Below are positions 6,709 through 14,209 of a DNA stretch of 18,890 bases, piece by piece. The notes beneath the pieces are model-generated. The model was not told where the DNA came from and searched no databases. It saw nothing but the letters and a program-made list of their open reading frames with translations. Both the position numbers and the translations under genes were made by a program. The DNA lies in assembly GCA_002319955.1 (NCBI GenBank), contig DCJS01000012.1, positions 21,260 to 40,149 on the forward strand, given 5' to 3'. The stretch is from Flavobacteriales bacterium UBA1694. Its GTDB lineage: Bacteria; Bacteroidota; Bacteroidia; Flavobacteriales; Weeksellaceae. The number at the start of each line of letters is the position of its first letter. Positions within the stretch are counted from its first letter, which is position 1.

Positions 6709-7491
6709 ATGACTATTCTTAATTCAAAACACTACGGATTAGACTCAGATCGCACACCGGTTTTGGTTCTGCACGGCCTGTTCGGAATGTTAGACAATTG
6801 GGGGAGCTTTGGAAAAACCCTTGGGGCTCATTTCCCTGTGCATTTAATCGATCTTAGAAACCACGGAAAAAGCTTTCACGCTGATCAAATGAGTCACGAT
6901 TTGATGGCGCAGGACCTTTTTGAGTATATGGCGCACTACAAAATGGATAAAGCGATTCTTTTGGGCCATTCTTTAGGAGGGAAAGCCGTGATGCAATTTG
7001 CTATGCTTTATCCAGAGCTCGTTGAGAAATTGATTGTGGTTGATATGGGTCCTAAAGCTTATGCGCCTCACCATCAAGCTATTTTAAAAGCCTTAAACAG
7101 CGTGGAGTTTGTGCCGGGTCTTTCGCGTCAAGAGGTCGAGAGTCAGCTGAGTCAATTTGGCTTAGAGAAATCAGTGATTCAGTTTTTGGCTAAAAACCTC
7201 CATTGGCAAGAGCCAGGCCTATTATCTTGGCGTTTTAATCTGAAAACGCTCACTGAAAAATACCATGATTTGGTCGCTGTTCCAATCAAATATGGCAGCT
7301 ACTCAGGACCAACGCTCTTTATTAAGGGAGAAAAGTCGCAGTACATTTTGCCTCAAGATGCCTTTATGATCTCGCAGCAATTCCCCAATTCAAAGATTGT
7401 GGAAGTGCCTCGGGCGGGGCACTGGGTGCAAAGTGAAAACCCAATTGATTTCAATAAAGAAGTTCTTGAATTTCTACTTCCGAACGAGTAA
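6709..7491 (+). CDS. alpha/beta-fold hydrolase (YbfF-like esterase)
   Basis: A 260-residue single-domain alpha/beta hydrolase without a signal peptide, so cytoplasmic. Oxyanion segment LHGLFGMLDNWG is at 21-32, nucleophile Ser88 is in GHSLGG (86-91), the likely acid is Asp112 in VVDMGP, and the catalytic base is His238 in RAGHWVQSE. The LFGxxDNW and DLRNHGxS motifs match the YbfF group of short-chain acyl or thioester hydrolases. At the alternative acid position after strand 7 this protein has GEKSQY rather than an Asp, which favours Asp112. The natural substrate is unknown. The gene lies 58 bases after pdxJ on the same strand. The 291 bases that follow hold no gene but do hold a promoter and terminator, described separately. 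Confidence 0.87.
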   Translation: MTILNSKHYGLDSDRTPVLVLHGLFGMLDNWGSFGKTLGAHFPVHLIDLRNHGKSFHADQMSHDLMAQDLFEYMAHYKMDKAILLGHSLGGKAVMQFAMLYPELVEKLIVVDMGPKAYAPHHQAILKALNSVEFVPGLSRQEVESQLSQFGLEKSVIQFLAKNLHWQEPGLLSWRFNLKTLTEKYHDLVAVPIKYGSYSGPTLFIKGEKSQYILPQDAFMISQQFPNSKIVEVPRAGHWVQSENPIDFNKEVLEFLLPNE

Positions 7492-7584
7492 CTTTAAGAC
7501 CCAAGAAGTTCCAAGGCCCAGGCAAAGGCTTAAAAGTTCATAGATAGTTAAAGGTGAGTTCACTCCGCATTAAAATGAGCACCC

Positions 7585-7592
7585 TACTTTTG
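7585..7592 (+). promoter_or_regulatory. -7 promoter element inside the non-coding stretch 7492-7782
   Basis: TACTTTTG is a perfect TAnnTTTG match with no start codon of a long reading frame nearby. A transcript starting near 7596-7598 would run about 140 bases to the terminator at 7704-7739. A small inverted repeat (GTGA-GT-TCAC, 7554-7563) sits about where a -33 element or an operator would be. Confidence 0.45.
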
Positions 7593-7596
7593 TGTA

Positions 7597-7739
7597 AAAT
7601 TTTGGCAGTCTAACCTTTCTAGATTTTTTACCTTTTAAGCTGCAAGACTTTAAAGCTTTTTGGGGACTTGGTGCACTTACTTGTTTCTTCTTTATAATTC
7701 ACGCCTCGGAGGGAGAAGTAAGTCCTTTCGGGGTTTTTT
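7597..7739 (+). ncRNA. candidate small RNA or attenuator leader upstream of the epimerase gene
   Basis: This part of the 291-base gap has no convincing reading frame but is bounded by a perfect -7 element (7585-7592) and an intrinsic terminator. The segment 7675-7690 can pair with 7708-7723: eight contiguous Watson-Crick pairs (ACTTACTT with AAGTAAGT), one G-G mismatch, then seven more pairs, three of them G-U, closing a 17-base loop. That helix uses bases 7708-7714 and 7723, which also form the terminator stem, so the two folds exclude each other. This fits an attenuator or riboswitch expression platform for the downstream operon. A free-standing small RNA, including the 6S RNA known in flavobacteria, is an alternative. 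I do not recognise a known riboswitch core. The start is inferred from the promoter motif. Confidence 0.4.
7704..7739 (+). terminator. intrinsic terminator upstream of the epimerase gene
   Basis: CCTCGGAGGGA (7704-7714) pairs with TCCTTTCGGGG (7723-7733) across an 8-base loop. The 11 pairs include three G-U pairs and are followed directly by six T residues. It would end either the alpha/beta hydrolase transcript or the short transcript from the 7585 promoter. It precedes the epimerase promoter at 7743. Confidence 0.75.
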
Positions 7740-7742
7740 AAT

Positions 7743-7750
7743 TATCTTTG
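7743..7750 (+). promoter_or_regulatory. -7 promoter element for the epimerase operon
   Basis: TATCTTTG is a perfect TAnnTTTG match placed four bases after the terminator T-tract and 32 bases before the ATG at 7783. It would let the epimerase operon be transcribed independently of readthrough. It also argues against the in-frame start at 7660, which lies upstream of both promoter and terminator. Confidence 0.6.
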
Positions 7751-7782
7751 CCCTTAACGCAATATTAAACACTTTCCGCTCC

Positions 7783-8790
7783 ATGATTGCAGTAACAGGT
7801 GCCACAGGTCTCGTTGGTCGAGTCCTTTTGTTTGATCTTTTAAAAGACAATCAAAAGGTTCGGGCTTTTTTTCGCGGTTCAAGCAATCTAGAGGCCGTTA
7901 AAGACGCTTTTTTCGAGTACCATGAGGGAACTGAGGCGCTTTGGAGCCAAATAGAATGGGTGGAAGTCGATTTTAGCGATCTGGATTCTCTAAAGACTGG
8001 CGCCTTAGGGGTGAAACACATTTACCACTGCGCGGGGGAAGTTTCATTTGATCCCAAACGCGAGGAGTCCCTTTACCAAACCAATTCAAAAGGCACTGAG
8101 AATTTACTCTATGCCCTAGAAGGCTCGAGCGTTGAGTCTCTTTTGCATGTAAGCACCATTGCCGTACTTGATGGCCTAAATTCTGAGGGCGAAGTAGACG
8201 AATCCTGTGATTTTAATCCCAAGCTTGCGCATTCTCCTTACGCGATATCAAAGCACATTGCCGAACTAGAGGTCATGCGCGCCGGCGCCGAAGGCCTTCG
8301 CGTCGTAATGGTCAATCCCGGCATCATCCTAGGATCAGGCTGCTGGAATCAAAGCAGCGGAGCACTGTATTCAAAATATAAGAACTTAAGTCTCGTTCCA
8401 AATGGACTATCTGCTTATGTGGATGTTCGGGACGTCTCCAGAGCCTGCCAGCTTTTAATGGCGGCAGAGCCAAAGAAAAGCCGCTATGTGCTCGTCTCCG
8501 AGAATAAATCAAATCTTTGGGTTGCCAACAAAATTCGTGGGGCCTTTGGCCGCTCGAAGGCAAAGGTTCTGCCTACCGCTTTTTTAAAGGTTGGGTACGG
8601 TCTGAATGTGCTTTTAGGTTGGCTCATTCCCCCACTGCGCTGGCTCAGTAAACCCAATATTAGTGCTTTAAGCTCGAAGGATAAAGTCAGTAGCGCTCAG
8701 CTAATTGAGGAATTTAATTTTGAGTTTATCCCCATCGAAAAGAGCTTAGAGTACCATCTAACCCATTTTAAAAACAAGTCTAAATCTTAG
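7783..8790 (+). CDS. NAD-dependent epimerase/dehydratase family protein
   Basis: A 335-residue extended short-chain dehydrogenase. The Rossmann dinucleotide motif GATGLVG is at residues 6-12, the catalytic Tyr-x-x-x-Lys is YAISK at 153-157, and HVSTIAV near 122 supplies the Ser/Thr of the active site. VNPGIILG (177-184) and YVDVRDVSRA (212-221) are typical of the 3-beta-HSD, dihydroflavonol-reductase and NAD-epimerase group. The start at 7783 places the Rossmann strand (MIAVTG) at the N-terminus, as in the family. Substrate is not readable. It is five bases upstream of, and surely co-transcribed with, an acyl-CoA ligase, which hints at a lipid or hydrophobic alcohol or ketone substrate, but that is inference. 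Confidence 0.88.
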   Translation: MIAVTGATGLVGRVLLFDLLKDNQKVRAFFRGSSNLEAVKDAFFEYHEGTEALWSQIEWVEVDFSDLDSLKTGALGVKHIYHCAGEVSFDPKREESLYQTNSKGTENLLYALEGSSVESLLHVSTIAVLDGLNSEGEVDESCDFNPKLAHSPYAISKHIAELEVMRAGAEGLRVVMVNPGIILGSGCWNQSSGALYSKYKNLSLVPNGLSAYVDVRDVSRACQLLMAAEPKKSRYVLVSENKSNLWVANKIRGAFGRSKAKVLPTAFLKVGYGLNVLLGWLIPPLRWLSKPNISALSSKDKVSSAQLIEEFNFEFIPIEKSLEYHLTHFKNKSKS

Positions 8791-8795
8791 ATCTT

Positions 8796-10559
8796 ATGAA
8801 TGTAACCCAGTTTTTAACGCACAATACGCTCAACTACCCAAGGCGACCAGCCATTGGGTTCAAGAAAGAGGACCAATGGAAGCAGCTCAATTGGCAAGAG
8901 TTCTCTCGTGTTGTTTACAAAACCGCTAATGCCCTAAAAGACTTTGGGATTAAAAGCGGGGACAAAGTCGGAATCTATTCCGATAATTCTGCGGAGTGGA
9001 TCGTCTTTGATTTAGCCGCCATGGCTCTTGGCGCTATTACAGTGCCGCTGTATGCCACGGCTAATGCAAGCCAGGTAAGCTATATACTTGGCGAGGCTCA
9101 AGTTAGAGTCTTGCTCGTAGGGAATCAGGAGCAGTACGATCTGGCCTATGAACTCATGGAGGGTGGACTTGAAATCGAGCAGTTTATCTTAGCCAAGAAG
9201 AAAATTTGGAGTAAAAAAAACAAATCGGTCTACTTAGACGATTTTATTAAAGACGCGGGCGAAACCTTTGAGATCGAACCTAAAACGAGCGATGATGTGG
9301 CCACGCTAATCTATACTTCTGGAACCACTGGCGAGCCGAAAGGCGTGATGCTGACCCACGGAAACTTCACCTCGTGCATAGAGGCCCATTTTGAATTTTT
9401 CAAATTCAAAGCTTTTGAAAACGAACATTCTTTAGCATTTTTACCCCTTACCCATGTTTTTGAAAGAAGCTGGACGCTTCTTTGTTTTACAGGGGGCGCA
9501 AAAGTGAGCTTTCTAGAAAATACAAAATTGATTGCCTCGGCCTTGGTGGAGGTGAAACCGACCCTTATGTGCGCTGTACCGAGATTTTATCAAAAAATCT
9601 ACGCGGGTGTGCAAGGTCTTGTTGAAAAGGGGAGCCCGACCAAGAAAAAAATATTCAACTGGGCTTTAACTGTGGGCTCTGAGCGTGCTGAGGCTATTCG
9701 AAAGGGCAGTAGCCCTTCGTTTTCGCTCCAATTTAAATACGCTGTAGCCAATGGCCTGGTGTTCCAGAAAATTAAGAATAAACTTGGGGGAGCTCTTTGG
9801 TTCATGCCATGTGGCGGGGCCTCCGTGTCCCCTGAGGTGACTCGTTTCTTTGATGCCATAGGACTTCACATGACCGTAGGCTACGGCCTAACAGAAACCA
9901 CCGCGACGCTCACCGCGTTTCCTTTTGTTGGCTATGAGCACGGCGCGTGCGGCAAACCCTTAAAAGGAACTGAAATTAAAATAGGCCCCGAGGATGAGAT
10001 TCTCGTCAAAGGACCTGGGATTATGAAGGGGTATTACAAAAAATCGCAACAGACCGCAAGTGTTTTCACCCAGGATGGTTGGTTTAAAACGGGCGATGCC
10101 GGTCGGCTTGATTCTGAGGGTCAGCTCTACATCACGGACCGTATTAAAGATTTAATGAAGACCTCAAACGGAAAATACATTGCGCCTCAACCCATTGAAA
10201 ATACACTGTCTAACGATGAGTTTATTTCTCAAGCCATGTTAATTGCCGAGGGTAGACCCTACGCAAGCGCGATTATTGTTCCGAATTTTGAGGCGCTTGA
10301 ACCAAAACTCGCAAGCCTGAATTTAACGCCGGGCAATTGGCAGGAATTAACTCAGTCAGAGACCTTAATTGCCTTTTACACAGAGAAATTAGTCCATCTG
10401 CAAAAAGACTTGCAAGGGCATGAAAAAATTAAGAAATTTATACTCCTGCCTAAAGAGTTTGAAATTGAGTCCGGTGAGATCACCCCGACTTTAAAAGTCA
10501 AGCGAAACGTGGTGCTTGAAAAATACCACCAGGCCATTGAAACGATGTACCAGGCTTAA
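8796..10559 (+). CDS. AMP-forming long-chain acyl-CoA ligase
   Basis: A 587-residue ANL-superfamily adenylating enzyme, expected to convert a fatty acid, ATP and CoA into acyl-CoA. Visible core motifs are IYTSGTTGEPKG (172-183), FLPLTHVFERSW (about 215-226), GYGLTETTAT (362-371), WFKTGDAG (429-436), the hinge region DRIKDLMKTSNGKYIAP (448-464), and the C-terminal catalytic lysine region PTLKVKRN (564-571). The FERSW and LKTSNGKYIAPQPIE features are those of the long-chain (FadD15-like) branch. It is cytoplasmic or membrane-peripheral, with no signal peptide. It is the second gene after the epimerase, with a 5-base gap, and lacks its own promoter. Confidence 0.92.
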   Translation: MNVTQFLTHNTLNYPRRPAIGFKKEDQWKQLNWQEFSRVVYKTANALKDFGIKSGDKVGIYSDNSAEWIVFDLAAMALGAITVPLYATANASQVSYILGEAQVRVLLVGNQEQYDLAYELMEGGLEIEQFILAKKKIWSKKNKSVYLDDFIKDAGETFEIEPKTSDDVATLIYTSGTTGEPKGVMLTHGNFTSCIEAHFEFFKFKAFENEHSLAFLPLTHVFERSWTLLCFTGGAKVSFLENTKLIASALVEVKPTLMCAVPRFYQKIYAGVQGLVEKGSPTKKKIFNWALTVGSERAEAIRKGSSPSFSLQFKYAVANGLVFQKIKNKLGGALWFMPCGGASVSPEVTRFFDAIGLHMTVGYGLTETTATLTAFPFVGYEHGACGKPLKGTEIKIGPEDEILVKGPGIMKGYYKKSQQTASVFTQDGWFKTGDAGRLDSEGQLYITDRIKDLMKTSNGKYIAPQPIENTLSNDEFISQAMLIAEGRPYASAIIVPNFEALEPKLASLNLTPGNWQELTQSETLIAFYTEKLVHLQKDLQGHEKIKKFILLPKEFEIESGEITPTLKVKRNVVLEKYHQAIETMYQA

Positions 10560-10600
10560 AAATTTTCATAAGCAAGTGTCAATCGAAATATTAAGAGAAA

Positions 10601-11656
10601 ATGCACAACCAATTTTTAGCCTCCTTTGAGGCGCAAGTATTCTCCACCACGACAGAGCAAAGTGCTCCAAGCAATATCGCCCTAATTAAGTACTGGGGAA
10701 AATTTGCAGGGCAAATTCCCGCGAATCCAAGTTTAAGTTACACCTTAAGCCTTTGCAAGACCCTCACGCAGATGGCCTTTGATTCCACTCAGCCCTTTAG
10801 CGTCAAACTTTATCTCTCAGGCGAGCTTAACCTTGGCTTTTCACAGAAGATAGAAACCTACTTTAAATCCATCGAAATGTATTTACCTTGGATCTTAATG
10901 GGTTCTTATGAAATCCAGACGCACAACACGTTTCCTCACAGTTCGGGAATCGCCTCGTCGGCTTCTGGGTTTGGGGCGCTGGCTCAATGCCTCATGGATT
11001 TAGACAAAAACTTTGGCTCTAAGCTCTCCCCTGAGGAGGCTTTAAAGAAGGCTAGCTTTTTAGCGAGACTTGGGAGTGGAAGCGCCTGTCGAAGCCTTTA
11101 CCCGGGTCTTGTGGAATGGGGCCGGAGCGAGGAGCTTGAAGGCAGCTCAGATTTGTATGCCACGCCTTACCCCTCAAGTGACGTGCACGAGGTGTTTCGG
11201 GATTTCCACGACTGGGTGCTTTTAATTCACGAAGGTGAAAAAAGCGTCAGCTCAAGTGTTGGCCATTCCCTTATGCATGAGCATCCGTACGGTGAAACTC
11301 GTTTTGCGCAGGCAAAGGCGAACTTCGCCTCGCTTAAATCCATTCTTAAATCGGGTGATCTGCAGGCGTTTATTGCCCTAGTAGAACATGAGGCGCTTTC
11401 GCTTCATGCCCTAATGATGATGAGCTCTCCGCCTTACCTCTTAATGCAAAGCGGAACCTTAGAGACCATTAACCGCCTGTGGGCCTACAGAAAAGAAACC
11501 GGTCATCCTTTGTTTTTCACTTTGGATGCCGGCGCAAACGTCCATTTGTTATTTCCACAGGGACCCTCGAGCGAGGCAATCATGCAATTTATTGAGTCTG
11601 ATCTTATGGCTTTCACCCAAAACGGGGGCCTAGTGAAGGACCGCATGGTGTTTTAA
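10601..11656 (+). CDS. mvaD: diphosphomevalonate decarboxylase
   Basis: A 351-residue GHMP-kinase-fold enzyme that converts mevalonate 5-diphosphate, with ATP, into isopentenyl diphosphate, the last step of the classical mevalonate pathway. Diagnostic segments are APSNIALIKYWGK (22-34), the glycine/serine-rich loop HSSGIASSASGFGAL (113-127), LGSGSACRSL (157-166), and FTLDAGANVHLL (306-317). The last of these carries the Asp of the conserved DAGxN motif. Length is normal. Having this pathway is consistent with Flavobacteriia, many of which lack the DXP route to isoprenoids. No other mevalonate gene is in the window. It follows the acyl-CoA ligase by 41 bases on the same strand; no perfect promoter lies in the gap. 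Confidence 0.94.
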   Translation: MHNQFLASFEAQVFSTTTEQSAPSNIALIKYWGKFAGQIPANPSLSYTLSLCKTLTQMAFDSTQPFSVKLYLSGELNLGFSQKIETYFKSIEMYLPWILMGSYEIQTHNTFPHSSGIASSASGFGALAQCLMDLDKNFGSKLSPEEALKKASFLARLGSGSACRSLYPGLVEWGRSEELEGSSDLYATPYPSSDVHEVFRDFHDWVLLIHEGEKSVSSSVGHSLMHEHPYGETRFAQAKANFASLKSILKSGDLQAFIALVEHEALSLHALMMMSSPPYLLMQSGTLETINRLWAYRKETGHPLFFTLDAGANVHLLFPQGPSSEAIMQFIESDLMAFTQNGGLVKDRMVF

Positions 11657-11699
11657 AAGAAGTAAATGTAATTTTAATCTTAATCTAAACGAAGATACT

Positions 11700-12809
11700 A
11701 TGAAACTAGGTCTACTCGGCGGCGGCCAACTCGGGCGCATGCTCATTCAAGACGCTTTAAAATACGACGATCAGTGGTTTACTTTAGACCCGTCCAAAGA
11801 AGCGCCTTGCCACGCCATTTCAGATTTCACGCTTGGCGATTTTAACGATTATCAGACCGTCCTTGACTTTGGTCAAGGCAAGGAGGTCGTATCCATAGAA
11901 ATTGAACATGTCAATGTTGAGGCGCTTTTTGCGTTGGAGAAACAAGGCATAAAAGTAATTCCAAGACCCCACATCATTCAATTAATTCAACAGAAGATTC
12001 TTCAAAAAGAATTCTATAAAGCCCACGGAATTCCAAGTCCTGAATTTCAAGTGATTAAGGGGCGTGAACAGATCCATATCCCCTTTCCTTTTGTTCAAAA
12101 ATTAAACACTGGCGGGTATGATGGAAAAGGCGTTCAGGTCCTTAGAAACGAAAAGGATTTAGAATTACTATGGGACGAGCCCTCCATTATAGAACCTTTA
12201 GTGTCTATTGATAAGGAACTCTCAATTATTGTGGCGAAAAATGAACGTGGGGAAATTCGCACGTTTCCCGTCACAGAAATGCTTGCCGATCCAGAGTTAA
12301 ATCTCTTAGATTTTAATATTTGTCCTAGCGCGATATCCCCAGAAGTTGAGGCGCAAATAGAGGCCATTGCCAAGGCCTTTATGGAGGCCGCAAACTCTGA
12401 GGGGCTCTTTGCTATTGAACTTTTCCTGGATACTCAGGGCAAGGTCTGGGTAAATGAAACCGCGCCAAGACTCCACAATTCAGGGCATCAAACCCAAGAG
12501 GGGAATTTTAATTCCCAGTTCGAACAGATGTACCGCGTTTTAAAAAACCTTCCTCTCGCTGAGACAAGGGCCAGAGGCTACAGCGGCATGTTAAACCTTG
12601 TCGGTGAGAAAGGCTTTTCTGGACCGGTGGTTTATAAAGGACTTGAAGAGGTTTTAAAACGTCCAAACGTCTACGTTCACCTCTATGGAAAAACCGACAC
12701 TAAACCTGGACGAAAAATGGGCCATATCAATGTGGTGTCCGATTCTCGCGAGGCGCTTATTAAAGAACTTTTGGAAATCAAAACCCAAATTAAAGTTCAG
12801 GCCAAGTAA
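11700..12809 (+). CDS. purK: 5-(carboxyamino)imidazole ribonucleotide synthase
   Basis: A 369-residue ATP-grasp enzyme that carboxylates 5-aminoimidazole ribonucleotide with bicarbonate and ATP to N5-CAIR in purine synthesis. The N-terminal GLLGGGQLGRML (4-15) starts the preATP-grasp domain; FVQKLNTGGYDGKGVQV and the SIIEPLVSIDKELSII region form the ATP-binding lobes; VNETAPRLHNSGHQT is the signature metal and nucleotide segment, followed by the C-terminal NLVGE domain. It is complete, and the product is passed to PurE, encoded immediately downstream (61-base gap). A near-consensus -7 box TAATTTTA (11669-11676) lies upstream, so the pur pair may also have its own weak promoter. Confidence 0.96.
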   Translation: MKLGLLGGGQLGRMLIQDALKYDDQWFTLDPSKEAPCHAISDFTLGDFNDYQTVLDFGQGKEVVSIEIEHVNVEALFALEKQGIKVIPRPHIIQLIQQKILQKEFYKAHGIPSPEFQVIKGREQIHIPFPFVQKLNTGGYDGKGVQVLRNEKDLELLWDEPSIIEPLVSIDKELSIIVAKNERGEIRTFPVTEMLADPELNLLDFNICPSAISPEVEAQIEAIAKAFMEAANSEGLFAIELFLDTQGKVWVNETAPRLHNSGHQTQEGNFNSQFEQMYRVLKNLPLAETRARGYSGMLNLVGEKGFSGPVVYKGLEEVLKRPNVYVHLYGKTDTKPGRKMGHINVVSDSREALIKELLEIKTQIKVQAK

Positions 12810-12870
12810 GGGCAGAATTAAAACGAAACGAGAAGAATTTTAGTAACTTTACCCTAGAAATAAAGCAAAG

Positions 12871-13377
12871 ATGGTAGGAATAATCATGGGCTCACAGAGC
12901 GATTTAAAGGTCATGGAAGCGGCCGCCGAAGTTTTAAAAGTACTTGAGGTGCCTTACGAACTCACCGTGGTCTCTGCCCACCGCACCCCTGAAAGAATGT
13001 TTGACTACGCAAAAAGCGCCAAAAAGCGCGGTTTGAAAGTCATTATTGCCGGAGCCGGCGGCGCGGCACATTTGCCTGGGATGGTGGCCAGTGAAACGAC
13101 CCTTCCTGTTATTGGGGTGCCAATTTTGTCCAGTAATTCAATTGATGGCTGGGATTCCATTCTCTCTATTTTGCAAATGCCTTCAGGCATTCCAGTGGCT
13201 ACCGTGGCTCTAAACGGGGCACAAAATGCGGGACTCTTGGCCGCGAAAATTATTGGAAGCTCCGATCAGGCGCTTTCTAATAGATTAGAAGCCTATCAAG
13301 TAGCCCTTGAGCAGAAAGTACTGTCCACTGTCGAGGAGCTAAAAAAGACGCATCCAAACCATTACGATCCTAGTTAA
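12871..13377 (+). CDS. purE: N5-carboxyaminoimidazole ribonucleotide mutase
   Basis: A 168-residue class I PurE that moves the carboxyl group of N5-CAIR to carbon 4 to give CAIR. Signature segments are GIIMGSQSDLKVM (3-15), SAHRTPERMFDYA and GAGGAAHLPGMVAS, the last including the active-site His. Length is normal. It follows purK and the two enzymes act in sequence. A -7-like box TAACTTTA (12844-12851, last base off consensus) precedes the ATG by 19 bases. The stop codon overlaps the end of the convergent esterase gene by eight bases (13370-13377) and no terminator is visible. Confidence 0.97.
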   Translation: MVGIIMGSQSDLKVMEAAAEVLKVLEVPYELTVVSAHRTPERMFDYAKSAKKRGLKVIIAGAGGAAHLPGMVASETTLPVIGVPILSSNSIDGWDSILSILQMPSGIPVATVALNGAQNAGLLAAKIIGSSDQALSNRLEAYQVALEQKVLSTVEELKKTHPNHYDPS

Positions 13378-14197
13378 GCCATTGGTAGGCCTTTGGAAAC
13401 TCGCGTCTCCAATACTGTTCGTTATGTTTGCCGTCCTCGTGGCTTTTATAAAAGAGGTTTTTTGACTTCAATTTTTTGCTTTTCAAAAGCGCGATAATTT
13501 CTCTCGTGTTTTTTCCAATCTCAGGCGTTTCATGCGTTCCTTCGATGAAATAGTACTTCTGATGACTAAGTTTCACGTCGGACTCTTTAATGTAGTTGGC
13601 CAGGGCCGCTTGGTTAAACCAAAACGCGGAACTAAAGGCAAGTACATTCCCAAAAACTTCTGGATAGGTTACCGCGCCATAAACTGAAATTAGGGCGCCT
13701 AAAGAACTGCCTCCAAGGGTGGTGTGCTTTTTTGAAGTCTTCGTTCGGTAATTTTCATCGATATACGGCTTAAGGGTGCTAACAATGAACTGCATGTAGG
13801 CATCCCCTTTTCCCCCACCATACTCTGGGTTTGGAAAAGCCGATAGCTCCTCAATACGTTTATCCCCGCCATTATCAATCCCGACAACAATGCTTTCTCT
13901 TTCGCCCTGAGCAGCGAGTTGATTTAAAGTCTCATCAATGCCCCATTCTCCAGCGTAGGCGGTGGCGTTATCAAACAAATTCTGCCCGTCGTGAAGGTAT
14001 AAAACCGGGTACTTTTTATTTGGGCTGCTTTGATAAGATACGGGTAAATAGATCCAAATTCGCCGCTCGCGATTCAGTTGAGGCATCTCAAAGGAGTCGG
14101 AGAGTATGTGGACGTTTTTTTCTCGTGTGGAGCCCTGGATTTGCGCCGAGGTGCTGCCAGCAAGGCCAACCACAAAAAGGAGCGGGAGAAGTTTCAT
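13370..14197 (-). CDS. secreted putative esterase (esterase D/Fes-like alpha/beta hydrolase)
   Basis: A 275-residue protein with a signal peptide (MKLLPLLFVVGLAGSTSA, likely cut before Gln19), so exported to the periplasm or beyond. The mature part is a putative-esterase-family alpha/beta hydrolase: RRIWIYLPVSY and PVLYLHDGQNLFD near the start, nucleophile Ser165 in GGSSLGAL, and likely base His258 in DGKHNEQYW. The family includes feruloyl, S-formylglutathione and enterochelin esterases; the specific substrate is not readable. No type IX secretion C-terminal domain is present. The ATG is 12 bases after the stop of the upstream hydrolase, so the two probably form an operon. The 3' end overlaps purE by eight bases. 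Confidence 0.87.
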   Translation of the reverse strand: MKLLPLLFVVGLAGSTSAQIQGSTREKNVHILSDSFEMPQLNRERRIWIYLPVSYQSSPNKKYPVLYLHDGQNLFDNATAYAGEWGIDETLNQLAAQGERESIVVGIDNGGDKRIEELSAFPNPEYGGGKGDAYMQFIVSTLKPYIDENYRTKTSKKHTTLGGSSLGALISVYGAVTYPEVFGNVLAFSSAFWFNQAALANYIKESDVKLSHQKYYFIEGTHETPEIGKNTREIIALLKSKKLKSKNLFYKSHEDGKHNEQYWRREFPKAYQWLN

Positions 14198-14209
14198 AAA
14201 AAAAGCGTT

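Noticed and set aside
7660..7782. 41-residue N-terminal extension of the epimerase from ATG-equivalent 7660
   Set aside because: It would be translated through an intrinsic terminator and a perfect -7 promoter element, and the Rossmann fold begins at 7783.
6709..10559. Alpha/beta hydrolase, NAD-dependent reductase and AMP-ligase order resembling OleB-OleD-OleC of olefin biosynthesis
   Set aside because: No OleA-type thiolase is present. The ligase has the motifs of long-chain acyl-CoA ligases, and the hydrolase is YbfF-like and separated by a terminator.
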